DNA of 64,000 nt from Streptomyces fungicidicus. Its GTDB lineage: Bacteria > Actinomycetota > Actinomycetes > Streptomycetales > Streptomycetaceae. Shown piece after piece: positions 46,364 to 55,315 of this stretch. The translations under genes were made by a program, and so were the position numbers. The first letter of the stretch is position 1. The number at the start of each line of letters is the position of its first letter. The DNA lies in the NCBI RefSeq assembly GCF_003665435.1, contig NZ_CP023407.1:4761501-4825500 (forward strand), in the 5' to 3' direction. The notes under the pieces are model-generated. The model was not told where the DNA came from. It made no database searches and saw only the letters and a list, made by a program, of their open reading frames with translations.

Positions 46364-47998
46364 GTGTGCGTCATCAACGCGTCCAGCAGCCCTCCGGCCG
46401 GAGCGGCGGTCCACGGTCAGGCGACCGCCGTCGAGCTCGCCGGGATCACCAAGCGCTTTCCGGGCGTCGTGGCCAACCACGACATCCACCTCACCGTCCG
46501 CAAGGGCACCGTCCACGCCCTGGTCGGCGAGAACGGCGCCGGCAAGTCGACCCTGATGAAGATCCTCTACGGCATGCAGAAGCCGGACGAGGGCACCATC
46601 GCGATCCACGGCGAGAAGGTGAGCTTCTCGTCGCCCGCCGACGCCATCGTCCGCGGCATCGGCATGGTCCACCAGCACTTCATGCTCGCCGACAACCTCA
46701 CCGTCCTCGAGAACGTCGTCCTCGGCAGTGAGAAGCTCTACGGCATCGGCGCGAAGGCCCGCCGCAAGATCAAGGAGCTCTCCGAGCGCTACGGCCTCGG
46801 CGTGCGCCCCGACGTCCTGGTCGAGGAGCTCGGCGTCGCCGCCCGCCAGCGCGTGGAGATCCTCAAGGTCCTCTACCGCGGCGCCACCACCCTGATTCTC
46901 GACGAGCCCACCGCCGTCCTCGTCCCGCAGGAGGTCGACGCCCTCTTCGACAACCTGCGCGAGCTCAAGGCCGAGGGCCTGTCGGTCATCTTCATCTCGC
47001 ACAAGCTGGGCGAGGTCCTCTCCGTCGCCGACGAGATCACCGTGATCCGCCGCGGCACCACGGTCGGCACGGCCGTCCCCGCCGAGACGACCCCCCGGCA
47101 GCTCGCCGAGCTGATGGTGGGCAGCGAGCTGCCGACCCCCGAGACCGCCGAGTCCACGGTCACCGACCGCCCCGTCATCGCCGTCGACAAGCTGCGCCTG
47201 GCCGCCCCCGGCGGCAAGGCACTCCTCGACGACATCAGCTTCACCATCCACGAGGGCGAGGTCCTGGGCATCGCCGGCGTGGAGGGCAACGGCCAGACCG
47301 AACTGGTCGACGCCCTCATCGGCCTCCGGCACGCCGACTCCGGCGTCATCCGGCTGGCGGCCCAGGAGATCACCTCCTGGGCCACCCGCAAGCGCCGCGA
47401 GCAGGGCATCGGCTACATCCCCGAGGACCGCCACCGGCACGGCCTGCTCCTGGAGGCCCCCCTCTGGGAGAACCGCATCCTCGGCCACGTCACCGAGCGG
47501 CCCAACGCCAAGGGCGTCTGGCTGGACCCGAAGGGCGCCCAGGAGGACACCCGCCGCATCGTCACCGAGTACGACGTGCGCACCCCCGGCATCGACGTCA
47601 CCGCGGCCTCCCTCTCCGGCGGCAACCAGCAGAAGCTGATCGTCGGCCGCGAGATGAGCCACAAGCCGCGCTTCCTGATCGCCGCCCACCCCACCCGCGG
47701 TGTGGACGTCGGCGCGCAGGCCGCCATCTGGGACCACATCCGCGAGGCCCGCCGCGAGGGCCTGGCCGTGCTGCTGATCTCCGCCGACCTGGACGAGCTC
47801 ATCGGTCTGTCCGACACCCTCCGGGTGATCTACGACGGCAAGCTGGTCGCGGACGCCGACCCGGCCACCATCACCCCGGAGGAACTCGGCACCGCCATGA
47901 CCGGCGCCGCCGAGGGCCACCTCGAGCACGAAGAGACCCCCGAGACCCCGGCCGACGCGTCCACGTCCGCCGAGTCTCCGGAAGACGAGGCCCGCTGA
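46364..47998 (+). CDS. Nucleoside ABC transporter ATP-binding protein (two ATPase domains)
   Basis: 544 residues from a GTG; the AGGA just before is too close to be a ribosome site, so the message may be nearly leaderless. First domain: Walker A GENGAGKST, HQHFMLADNLTVLENV, degenerate signature VAARQRVEI, Walker B LILDEPTAVL. Second domain: degenerate Walker A GVEGNGQTE, signature LSGGNQQK, and AAHPTRGVDVG in place of the usual DEP box. This double, half-degenerate layout is normal for ATPases of the BMP/ribose class. It powers nucleoside import with the two permeases encoded next. Confidence 0.92.
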   Translation: MCVINASSSPPAGAAVHGQATAVELAGITKRFPGVVANHDIHLTVRKGTVHALVGENGAGKSTLMKILYGMQKPDEGTIAIHGEKVSFSSPADAIVRGIGMVHQHFMLADNLTVLENVVLGSEKLYGIGAKARRKIKELSERYGLGVRPDVLVEELGVAARQRVEILKVLYRGATTLILDEPTAVLVPQEVDALFDNLRELKAEGLSVIFISHKLGEVLSVADEITVIRRGTTVGTAVPAETTPRQLAELMVGSELPTPETAESTVTDRPVIAVDKLRLAAPGGKALLDDISFTIHEGEVLGIAGVEGNGQTELVDALIGLRHADSGVIRLAAQEITSWATRKRREQGIGYIPEDRHRHGLLLEAPLWENRILGHVTERPNAKGVWLDPKGAQEDTRRIVTEYDVRTPGIDVTAASLSGGNQQKLIVGREMSHKPRFLIAAHPTRGVDVGAQAAIWDHIREARREGLAVLLISADLDELIGLSDTLRVIYDGKLVADADPATITPEELGTAMTGAAEGHLEHEETPETPADASTSAESPEDEAR

Positions 47999-49119
47999 TG
48001 AAGAAGTTCGACAAGGAGCGCGTGCTCCTCGCGGTGGCCGGGCCGGTCATCGCGCTCGCCGTGGCCTTCGTGCTGAGCGCGATCGTCCTGATCGCCTCCG
48101 GCAAGAACCCGGTCGAACCGTTCGCCCTCATGTTCGAGCAGGCCGGCTTCTCCGACATCCAGGTCCTGATCGTCAACCAGGCCTCGATGTACTACATCGC
48201 CGCCCTCGCGGTCGCCATCGGCTTCCGGATGAACCTGTTCAACATCGGCGTCGACGGCCAGTACCAGCTCGCCGCCATGATGGCCGCCGTCGTCGGCGCC
48301 CACGCGAACCTGCCGGCCGCCCTCCAGGTGCCGCTGCTGCTCCTGACCGCCGTGTTCACCGGCGCCTTCTGGTCCGGGATCGCCGGTGTCCTCAAGGTCA
48401 CCCGCGGCGTCAGCGAGGTCGTGGCCACGATCATGCTCAACGCCATCGCCACCTCGCTGATCGTCTACATGTGGAAGCCGGACGTCTTCGGCGTCAAGGT
48501 CGGCAACAACAACACCACCGGCGAGATGTACGAGTCCGGCTGGATCCCCGGCATCGACATGGGCGCGGCCGGCGAGATCTACGGCCTGGTGATCCTCGCC
48601 GTCCTGCTCGGCATCGGCTACTGGATCGTCCTCAACCGCACCCGCTTCGGCTTCGACCTGCGCGCCTCCGGCGCCTCCGAGTCCGCCGCCGCGGCCAGCG
48701 GCGTCAGCCCCAGGCGCATGGTCCTCACCGCCATGCTGCTCTCCGGCGCCATCGCCGGACTCGCGGGCCTGCCGATCCTGCTCGGCGACACCCACACCTA
48801 CAGCCTCAACTTCCCCACCGGCATCGGCTTCCTCGGCATCGGCATCGCCCTGCTCGGCCGCAACAGCCCGGTCGGCATCGCCTTCGCCGCCCTGCTGTGG
48901 GCCTGGCTCGACAAGGCCTCGCCCGAGCTGGACTTCCACGGCTACGACAAGGAGATCGCGGTCATCATGCAGGGCCTGATCGTCCTCTCGGTCGTCGTCT
49001 CCTACGAGGCCGTCCGCGAGTGGGGCCTGCGCCGCCAGCAGCGCCGGGTCGGCGCGGAGCTCGCCGCCGGTCACGTCCTCGGCGCCAACAACACCACGAA
49101 GGAGGTGGCCGGCCGATGA
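47998..49119 (+). CDS. Nucleoside ABC transporter permease, first subunit
   Basis: 373 residues; ATG overlaps the ATPase stop by one base (TGATG). About ten membrane segments. NVGVDGQ-type block: MNLFNIGVDGQYQLAAMMA; the family EAA-like loop region is FGFDLRASGASESAAAASG, followed by GIAGLAGLPILLG and FLGIGIALLGRNSPVGI. It corresponds to the NupP/YufP type of permease. It should pair with the second permease to form the pore. Translation of all genes from the ATPase to cytidine deaminase is coupled. Confidence 0.9.
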   Translation: MKKFDKERVLLAVAGPVIALAVAFVLSAIVLIASGKNPVEPFALMFEQAGFSDIQVLIVNQASMYYIAALAVAIGFRMNLFNIGVDGQYQLAAMMAAVVGAHANLPAALQVPLLLLTAVFTGAFWSGIAGVLKVTRGVSEVVATIMLNAIATSLIVYMWKPDVFGVKVGNNNTTGEMYESGWIPGIDMGAAGEIYGLVILAVLLGIGYWIVLNRTRFGFDLRASGASESAAAASGVSPRRMVLTAMLLSGAIAGLAGLPILLGDTHTYSLNFPTGIGFLGIGIALLGRNSPVGIAFAALLWAWLDKASPELDFHGYDKEIAVIMQGLIVLSVVVSYEAVREWGLRRQQRRVGAELAAGHVLGANNTTKEVAGR

Positions 49120-50390
49120 CCGCTCCGACCACAGCGACCGACGTCAACCAGCCGTCGCTCGAGCACGCCCCGCCGGCCGGCCGCCGCATGTCGTGGCCCG
49201 TCCTGTGCCTCGTCATCGCCGGAGCCCTGGCGCTGACCTCGCTCGTCCGCCTCATCACCGGCGCCGACGGCATCACCAACGTCAGCCAGATGTCCACCGC
49301 CCTCCAGCTCGCCGTGCCCATCGGCCTCGCCGGCCTCGGCGGCCTGTGGGCCGAGCGCGCGGGCGTCGTCAACATCGGCCTCGAAGGCATGATGATCCTG
49401 GGCACCTGGTTCGGCGCCTGGGCCGGCTTCCAGTGGGGCCCGTGGACCGGCGTCCTCGTCGGCCTCATCGGCGGCGCGCTCGGCGGCCTGCTGCACGCGA
49501 TCGTCACCGTCACCTTCAACGTGAACCACATCGTCTCCGGTGTGGCCATCAACATCCTCGCCCTCGGCGCCACCCGCTACCTCGCCCCGCTGGCCTTCGA
49601 GGGCCGCTCCGGCGGCTCCGCCAAGCAGTCCCCGGCGGTCGACTCCCTCGGCCACTTCACCGTGCCGGGTCTCTCCGACGGACTGAGCGACCTCAACGAC
49701 AAGGGCTGGTTCTTCGTCTCCGACATCGCCGGCCTGCTCGGCGGACTGGTCACCAACGTCTCCTGGCTGACCCTGATCGCGGTCGCGCTCGTCCCCGCCA
49801 CCTGGTGGATCCTGTGGCGCACGGCGTTCGGCCTGCGGCTGCGCTCCTGCGGCGAGAACCCGATCGCCGCCGAGTCCCTCGGCGTCAACGTCTACAAGTA
49901 CAAGTACCTCGCCGTGATCATCTCCGGCGCCCTGGCCGGCCTCGGCGGAGTCTTCCTCTCCATCGTCGCCAACCCCTTCTACCTGGAGGGCCAGACCAGC
50001 GGCCGCGGCTACATCGGCCTCGCCGCGATGATCTTCGGCAACTGGATGCCGGGCGGCCTCGCCATCGGCGCCGGCCTGTTCGGCTACACCGACAGCCTCA
50101 ACCTGCGCGGCGGCTCCGCCAACGTGCACGCCCTGCTGCTGCTCGGCGCGCTGCTGCTGGTCATCGGCGCGATCTGGCTGGCCGTCCGCAGGAAGTACGT
50201 CAACGCGGTGATCACCCTGGTCGTCGGCGCCCTCGTGTTCGCCTGGTACGCCGGCACCAACGAGGTCCCCAACCAGGTCGTCTCCGCCACGCCGTACGTC
50301 ATCACCCTGGTGGTCCTCGCCCTCTCCGCCCAACGGCTGCGCATGCCGAAGGCGGACGGCATGCCGTACCGGAAGGGACAGGGGAAGTGA
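49116..50390 (+). CDS. Nucleoside ABC transporter permease, second subunit
   Basis: 424 residues, ATG overlapping the previous stop (ATGA). About nine membrane segments; WAERAGVVNIGLEGMMILG is the diagnostic block of the NupQ/YufQ type, with FGLRLRSCGENPIAAESLGV as coupling loop and GRGYIGLAAMIFGNWMPGG near the end. It forms the membrane pore with the first permease. The stop overlaps the cytidine deaminase start, tying uptake to salvage. Confidence 0.9.
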   Translation: MTAPTTATDVNQPSLEHAPPAGRRMSWPVLCLVIAGALALTSLVRLITGADGITNVSQMSTALQLAVPIGLAGLGGLWAERAGVVNIGLEGMMILGTWFGAWAGFQWGPWTGVLVGLIGGALGGLLHAIVTVTFNVNHIVSGVAINILALGATRYLAPLAFEGRSGGSAKQSPAVDSLGHFTVPGLSDGLSDLNDKGWFFVSDIAGLLGGLVTNVSWLTLIAVALVPATWWILWRTAFGLRLRSCGENPIAAESLGVNVYKYKYLAVIISGALAGLGGVFLSIVANPFYLEGQTSGRGYIGLAAMIFGNWMPGGLAIGAGLFGYTDSLNLRGGSANVHALLLLGALLLVIGAIWLAVRRKYVNAVITLVVGALVFAWYAGTNEVPNQVVSATPYVITLVVLALSAQRLRMPKADGMPYRKGQGK

Positions 50391-50785
50391 CCGCGCCCGG
50401 CACCGACTGGGAGGCCCTGCGCACCCTGGCGCGGGAGGCCATGACCCACGCGTACGTCCCCTACTCCGGCTACCCGGTCGGCGTGGCGGCCCTGGTCGAC
50501 GACGGACGCACGGTCTCCGGCTGCAACGTGGAGAACGCCTCGTACGGGCTCGGGCTGTGCGCCGAGTGCGGACTGGTCTCGGAGCTGCAGCGCACCGGGG
50601 GCGGCCGGCTGACGCACTTCACCTGCGTCGACGGAAACGGCGAGATCCTCGTCCCGTGCGGCCGCTGCCGCCAGCTGCTGTACGAGTTCGGCGGCCCCGG
50701 ACTGCTGCTGGAGACCCCGGAGGGGATCCTGCCGCTCTCCGAGATGCTGCCCCAGGCCTTCGGCCCGCAGCACCTCACCAAGTAA
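50387..50785 (+). CDS. cdd: Cytidine deaminase
   Basis: 132 residues, GTG overlapping the permease stop (GTGA). The tetrameric-type deaminase motifs are there: AYVPYSGYPVGVAAL, GCNVENASYGLGLCAECG (substrate Asn/Glu, zinc Cys and catalytic Glu) and PCGRCRQLLYEF (two more zinc cysteines). It converts cytidine and deoxycytidine to uridine and deoxyuridine in the cytoplasm. Being coupled to the importer, it acts on incoming nucleosides, and the next gene takes the deoxyuridine or thymidine further. Confidence 0.94.
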   Translation: MTAPGTDWEALRTLAREAMTHAYVPYSGYPVGVAALVDDGRTVSGCNVENASYGLGLCAECGLVSELQRTGGGRLTHFTCVDGNGEILVPCGRCRQLLYEFGGPGLLLETPEGILPLSEMLPQAFGPQHLTK

Positions 50786-50870
50786 TGCCCCCGCGGCCCC
50801 CCCGGTACGACGGCCCGAACCGTCGTACCGAGGGGCCGCACCCTTCGCACTCCGGAAGGAACCCCCAGCC

Positions 50871-52154
50871 ATGGCCATGGACGTCATCTCCGTCATCCGC
50901 ACCAAGCGGGACCGCGGTGAACTCAGCGACGAGCAGATCGACTGGGTCATCGACGCGTACACCCGCGGGGAGGTGGCCGACGAGCAGATGTCGGCCCTCG
51001 CGATGGCGATCCTGCTCAACGGCATGAACCGGGGTGAGATCGCCCGCTGGACGGCCGCGATGATCGCCTCCGGCGAGCGCATGGACTTCTCCTCGCTGTC
51101 CCGCCCGACCGCCGACAAGCACTCCACCGGCGGCGTCGGCGACAAGATCACCCTGCCGCTCGCGCCGCTCGTCGCGGCCTGCGGGGCGGCCGTCCCCCAG
51201 CTCTCCGGCCGCGGCCTCGGCCACACCGGCGGCACCCTCGACAAGCTGGAGTCCATCCCCGGTTGGCGCGCCCTGCTCTCCAACGAGGAGATGCTGTCCG
51301 TGCTGGACGGCGCCGGCGCGGTGATCTGCGCGGCGGGCGACGGACTGGCCCCGGCCGACAAGAAGCTCTACGCGCTGCGCGACGTCACCGGCACGGTCGA
51401 GGCGATCCCGCTCATCGCCTCCTCGATCATGTCGAAGAAGATCGCCGAGGGCACCGGCTCCCTGGTCCTGGACGTGAAGGTCGGCACCGGCGCGTTCATG
51501 AAGACGATCGAGGACGCCCGCGAGCTGGCCCGCACGATGGTGGGCCTGGGCACCGACTCCGGAGTGCGGACGGTCGCCCTGCTCACCGACATGTCCACCC
51601 CGCTCGGCCTCACCGCGGGCAACGCCCTCGAGGTCCGTGAGTCCGTCGAGGTCCTGGCGGGCGGCGGCCCGGCGGACGTCGTCGAGCTGACCCTCGCCCT
51701 GGCCCGCGAGATGCTCGACGCGGCCGGACTGAAGGACGCCGACCCGGCGAAGGCCCTCGCCGACGGCTCCGCGATGGACGTCTGGCGCCGCATGATCGCG
51801 GCCCAGGGCGGCGACCCGGACGCGGAGCTGCCGGTGGCCCGCGAGCAGCACGTGGTCAAGGCTCCGTCCTCCGGCGTCCTGACCCGCCTCGACGCCTACG
51901 GCGTCGGCGTCGCCGCCTGGCGCCTCGGCGCGGGCCGCGCCCGCAAGGAGGACCCGGTCCAGGCGGGCGCCGGCGTGGAGCTCCACGCCAAGCCGGGCGA
52001 CGAGGTCACGGAGGGCCAGCCCCTCCTGACCCTCCACACCGACACCCCGGACCGCTTCGACTACGCCCTCCAGGCAGTGGCCGGCTCCTACGACATCGCG
52101 CTCCCCGGCACGCACTTCGAGGCCACCCCGGTCGTCCGGGAACGCATCGCCTGA
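50871..52154 (+). CDS. deoA: Thymidine (pyrimidine-nucleoside) phosphorylase
   Basis: 427 residues, ATG after GGAAGGA (a second ATG two codons on). Motifs: IRTKRDRGELSDEQIDW, DKHSTGGVGDKITLPLAPLVAACGA (phosphate-binding region, cited here by its ends), GRGLGHTGGTLDKLESIPG, KKLYALRDVTGTVEAIPLI and SSIMSKKIAEG. It splits thymidine or deoxyuridine with phosphate to base and deoxyribose-1-phosphate. It completes the pyrimidine-nucleoside salvage started by the importer and Cdd; a perfect hairpin ends the operon after it. Confidence 0.95.
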   Translation: MAMDVISVIRTKRDRGELSDEQIDWVIDAYTRGEVADEQMSALAMAILLNGMNRGEIARWTAAMIASGERMDFSSLSRPTADKHSTGGVGDKITLPLAPLVAACGAAVPQLSGRGLGHTGGTLDKLESIPGWRALLSNEEMLSVLDGAGAVICAAGDGLAPADKKLYALRDVTGTVEAIPLIASSIMSKKIAEGTGSLVLDVKVGTGAFMKTIEDARELARTMVGLGTDSGVRTVALLTDMSTPLGLTAGNALEVRESVEVLAGGGPADVVELTLALAREMLDAAGLKDADPAKALADGSAMDVWRRMIAAQGGDPDAELPVAREQHVVKAPSSGVLTRLDAYGVGVAAWRLGAGRARKEDPVQAGAGVELHAKPGDEVTEGQPLLTLHTDTPDRFDYALQAVAGSYDIALPGTHFEATPVVRERIA

Positions 52155-52177
52155 CCTGCGGTTTCCCCTGATCGGAT

Positions 52178-52211
52178 GAACGGGACCGGTGGACCCCTAC
52201 CGGTCCCGTTC
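52178..52211 (+). terminator. Terminator of the nucleoside operon
   Basis: GAACGGGACCGGT and its exact complement around eight bases: a perfect 13-bp stem 23 bases after the thymidine phosphorylase stop. Confidence 0.85.
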
Positions 52212-52249
52212 GGCATGCTGTACTCGGTGACGCACCGAAGGAGACCGCC

Positions 52250-52834
52250 ATGAGCGCACTCACCGTGAGCCAGGACCCCGAGCAGAGCTGGGACGATCTC
52301 GTCCGGTTCTGGGAGGAAATGGAATGGCCCGAGGGTAGCAAGGTGGAGATCATCGAGGGGATCATCACCGTGTCACCCGCTCCCGCGTACCGTCACAACG
52401 TGATCGCGGCCCGCATCCAGCGCCGCCTCTACTCCGTGATCCCCGAGGACTGGGAGATCTTCCAGACCCTGGCCATCGCTGTGCCCTCGCGTCTGGGCAT
52501 GCTCATCCCGGACCTCGTGGTCGCCCCGGTACGGGACCACACCGAGTCGGACTCCCACATCCCCGCCGCCCTCGCCGAGCTGGTCGTCGAGGTCACCTCG
52601 AAGTCCAACGCACGTCACGACCGCGTCAGCAAGCCCGCCGCCTACGCCACCGCAGGCATCCCGCTGTACCTCCTCGTCGACCGCTGGGCCCCCGACGGTC
52701 CGACCGCGACGCTCTACGGTGAACCGGAGGGCGACGTCTACCGCCCCTTGGCCACGGCGAAGTTCGGTGAGCCGCTCAAGCTCCCCGCCCCCTTCGGCCT
52801 CGTCATCGACACCAGCGAGTTCCCCGCGACCTGA
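52250..52834 (+). CDS. Uma2-family (DUF820) putative restriction-endonuclease-like protein
   Basis: 194 residues, ATG after GAAGGAGA. The domain blocks are VEIIEGIITVSPAPAYRHNV, GMLIPDLVVAP, AELVVEVTSKSNARHDRVSK and AAYATAGIPLYLLVDRW, with the same D..EVTS...D...K..Y..AGIP.YL(L)VD pattern as the member at 25124. The two differ strongly elsewhere. Function in Streptomyces is not established. It has its own ribosome site and lies after the nucleoside-operon terminator, so it is probably independent. It ends one base before the stop of the convergent transporter gene. Confidence 0.83.
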   Translation: MSALTVSQDPEQSWDDLVRFWEEMEWPEGSKVEIIEGIITVSPAPAYRHNVIAARIQRRLYSVIPEDWEIFQTLAIAVPSRLGMLIPDLVVAPVRDHTESDSHIPAALAELVVEVTSKSNARHDRVSKPAAYATAGIPLYLLVDRWAPDGPTATLYGEPEGDVYRPLATAKFGEPLKLPAPFGLVIDTSEFPAT

Positions 52835-52835
52835 G

Positions 52836-53756
52836 TCACCCGAGCAGCGCCGCCACCACCACCAGAACCGGGACCGACAGCACCGTCGACACGAGGATCG
52901 CCTCGCGGGCCAGTTTCTCGCCCACGCGGTAGCTGCTCGCGTAGGTGAAGAGGTTCTGGGCGGCCGGGAGGGCCGAGGTCACCACCACGTCCAGCAGATG
53001 CGCCCCGCGCAGGCCGAAGACGCCCACCGCCAGGACCCACGCGACCAGCGGCTGGCCCACCGCCTTCAGGCCCACGGCGAGCAGCACCGCGCCGCGGTCG
53101 CCGCCCCGCAGGGGCAGGGTGCTGCCGCGCAGCGAGATGCCGAACGCCAGGAGCACGGCGGGGACCGCCATGTTGCCGATCAGCTGCACCGGGTCCCAGA
53201 CCGGCCCCGGTATCCCGATCCCGGCCGCCGACACCGCCACCCCCGCCAGTGACCCCACCGCGATCGGATTGCGCAGCGGCGTCAGCAGCCGCCGCCACAG
53301 CGGCTGCTTCTCGCCCGCCGTCGACAGGTCGAGGATCGTCAGCGCGACCGGCGTGACCCCGACCAGCTGGAACAGCAACACCGGCGCCACCAGCGAGGCG
53401 TCGCCCAGCACGTACACCGCGATCGGGATGCCGAGGTTTCCGGAGTTGACGTAGCTGGAGCACAGCGCGCCGATGGTGGTGCGTCCCACGCCCCAGCGGC
53501 GCGCGACGCCCACCGCGACGAAGACGCCCGCCACCGCCGCCGTGCTCAGCGCGGTGACCAGGAGCCGGCCGGAGAACACCACCGACAGATCGGCCCGCGC
53601 GAGGGTGGTGAACAGCAGCGCGGGCGACGCCACATGGAACGCCAGCTTGGTGAGGACCTCGCGGCCCTCCGCGCCGAGGTACCCCCGGCGGCCGATGACG
53701 TAGCCGACGCCGATGACGACGGCGATCACCAGGAACCCGCTCAGCACCCCCTGCAC
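52836..53756 (-). CDS. AEC-family (auxin efflux carrier-like) transporter
   Basis: 306 residues from a GTG with GGGGAGC upstream. Two sets of five membrane helices are visible. Typical blocks are GFLVIAVVIGVGYVIGRRG, LFTTLARAD, SSYVNSGNLGIPIA, LRNPIAVGSLAG and MAVPAVLLAFGISL. The NSGNLGIP motif is the family's crossover helix. These carriers export organic or amino acids; the substrate is unknown. It converges on the Uma2 gene with a one-base gap. Confidence 0.88.
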   Translation of the reverse strand: MQGVLSGFLVIAVVIGVGYVIGRRGYLGAEGREVLTKLAFHVASPALLFTTLARADLSVVFSGRLLVTALSTAAVAGVFVAVGVARRWGVGRTTIGALCSSYVNSGNLGIPIAVYVLGDASLVAPVLLFQLVGVTPVALTILDLSTAGEKQPLWRRLLTPLRNPIAVGSLAGVAVSAAGIGIPGPVWDPVQLIGNMAVPAVLLAFGISLRGSTLPLRGGDRGAVLLAVGLKAVGQPLVAWVLAVGVFGLRGAHLLDVVVTSALPAAQNLFTYASSYRVGEKLAREAILVSTVLSVPVLVVVAALLG

Positions 53757-53856
53757 GGCAGCTCCCCGCGGACGCGAAAAGTACCGGACACCGTCGGCGG
53801 GGATGATCTATGGCGCATACACCCAACCCTCTGGGGAGGGGTGCGCTCCGGTCAAT

Positions 53857-54273
53857 GTGATCCTTACGGCGCCGGTCCTCGCGATGAGTTACCCGCCGCT
53901 CTCCGGTCTACCGGTCGTGGACGCCATGACACCGCCCGTACTCGTGCTCAGCGGCCCTCTCACCGGGGACGAGGTGAGCGGGCCCTGCGACGCGCTGCGG
54001 ACACTCCTGGAGGGCGGCGGGCCGGGCCGGGTGGTCGTGTGCGACGTGGCCGGTCTCGGGCCGCCCGGACTCGCCGCCGTGAACCTGCTGGCACGGCTCC
54101 AGCTCACCGCCCGCCGGTCCGGGGGCCGGATACGGCTGCGTGATCCCTCCGCGGCGCTATGCGCCCTGCTCGACCTGGTCGGACTCCGCTTCGAGACGGA
54201 GGGGCAGCCCGAACAGCGGGAACCACCGCTGGGTGTCCAGGAAGCAGTGGAAGCCCGTGATCCGGCCGTCTGA
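53857..54273 (+). CDS. STAS-domain protein (possible anti-sigma factor antagonist)
   Basis: 138 residues from a GTG; two later ATGs (53884 and 53926) are alternatives. The STAS fold reads TPPVLVLSGPLTGDEVSG, VVVCDVAGLGPPGLAAVNLLARL and GGRIRLRDPSAALCALLDLVGL. In SpoIIAA-like proteins a Ser after the D(V/L)..L block is phosphorylated; here that position is PPG without Ser, so classical control by phosphorylation is doubtful. The last 39 codons overlap, on the opposite strand, the end of the sigma factor gene. The overlapped tail may not be functional. Confidence 0.7.
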   Translation: MILTAPVLAMSYPPLSGLPVVDAMTPPVLVLSGPLTGDEVSGPCDALRTLLEGGGPGRVVVCDVAGLGPPGLAAVNLLARLQLTARRSGGRIRLRDPSAALCALLDLVGLRFETEGQPEQREPPLGVQEAVEARDPAV

Positions 54274-55173
54274 GATCTCCAGCACCTGGACCGCCCACGG
54301 CGTGAAACCGCCGGCCTCCGGGTCCGGCTTGTACTGGGCGAACCCCGGCATGCCGTTGACCTGCACCGGTACCAGCCGGGAACCCGCGCAGGGCGCGCCC
54401 AGCGTCGTCATGAAGCCCGTGATGTCGTCGGCGCCGGTCAGCCACAGGTCGAACGGCGGCATCGTCATGATGGCGTCCTCGTGCAGCAGCGCGGTCAGCG
54501 CGGACATGTCGTACCCCTCGAACGCCGCCACATAGCGGTCGAGCAGCTTCTTCTGCTCCTCGTCCAGGGGGTCGGAGACCGCCGCCCCGGCGCCCGGCTG
54601 CTGTCGCTCGGCGAGCGTCGCCCGGGCCCGCTGGAGCGCGCTGTTGACCGACGCGACGGAGGTGCCCAGCAGCTCGGCGACCTCGGCGGCCTTCCAGGCA
54701 AGCACCTCCCGCAGGATCAGCACCGCCCGCTGCTTGGCCGGCAGCTGCTGCAGCGCGGCCATGAACGCGAGCCGCACGGACTCCTTGGCGACCGCCGCCT
54801 CCGCCGGGTCGGCGGGGGTGGGCAGCACCCGGGAGTCGGGCATCGGCTCCAGCCAGGTGTTGTCCGGGCGGGGGGACAGCGCCGCCCGCGCCAGCGGGGT
54901 GGACTCCGTCAGGTCCATCGGGCGGGCGCGCTTGTTGCCCGCCGTCAGCATGTCCAGGCAGACGTTGGTCGCGATGCGGTAGAGCCAGGAGCGCAGGCTG
55001 GAGCGGCCCTCGAACTTGTCGAAGCTGCGCCACGCGCGGATCATCGTGTCCTGCACCGCGTCCTCCGCCTCGAAGGAGGAGCCCAGCATCCGGTAGCAGT
55101 ATCCGGTCAGTTCGACCCGGTACTGCTCCAGCCTGGCGTCCAGGCCGGCCGTCGTCGCGGTGCCGTTCGTCAT
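54157..55173 (-). CDS. ECF sigma factor with C-terminal SnoaL-like domain (SigG/SigX5 type)
   Basis: 338 residues, ATG after AGGGGTGGGTGG. Region 2: YCYRMLGSSFEAEDAVQDTM, RAWRSFDKFEGRSSLRSWLY, RIATNVCLDML. Region 4: LQQLPAKQRAVLILREVLAW and AAEVAELLGTSVASVNSALQ. A SnoaL/NTF2-like domain follows (about 205-330: LLDRYVAAFEGYDMSALTAL, VNGMPGFAQYKP, ISDGRITGFHCFLD), which in this group replaces a separate anti-sigma and may bind a ligand or the core enzyme. No anti-sigma gene is adjacent. Its 3' end overlaps the convergent STAS gene by 117 bases. Confidence 0.9.
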   Translation of the reverse strand: MTNGTATTAGLDARLEQYRVELTGYCYRMLGSSFEAEDAVQDTMIRAWRSFDKFEGRSSLRSWLYRIATNVCLDMLTAGNKRARPMDLTESTPLARAALSPRPDNTWLEPMPDSRVLPTPADPAEAAVAKESVRLAFMAALQQLPAKQRAVLILREVLAWKAAEVAELLGTSVASVNSALQRARATLAERQQPGAGAAVSDPLDEEQKKLLDRYVAAFEGYDMSALTALLHEDAIMTMPPFDLWLTGADDITGFMTTLGAPCAGSRLVPVQVNGMPGFAQYKPDPEAGGFTPWAVQVLEISDGRITGFHCFLDTQRWFPLFGLPLRLEAESDQVEQGA

Positions 55174-55315
55174 CGTCCACCCACCCCTGTGGCTTCTCCG
55201 TGGCGCACCATCGCACCCACCACTCCGGAAGCTACCGCAGCCCACTGACAACGGCCCGCCGAGTGGACGAAGGCGCAGGTCAACGGGTGTCATACCCGCC
55301 GGCCTGGAACCTCCC

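Noticed and set aside
45161..47929. Long minus-strand open frame opposite the second BMP lipoprotein and the ATPase.
   Set aside because: Leu/Gly/Val/Asp repeats typical of a reverse-frame artefact. The plus strand has intact, conserved proteins.
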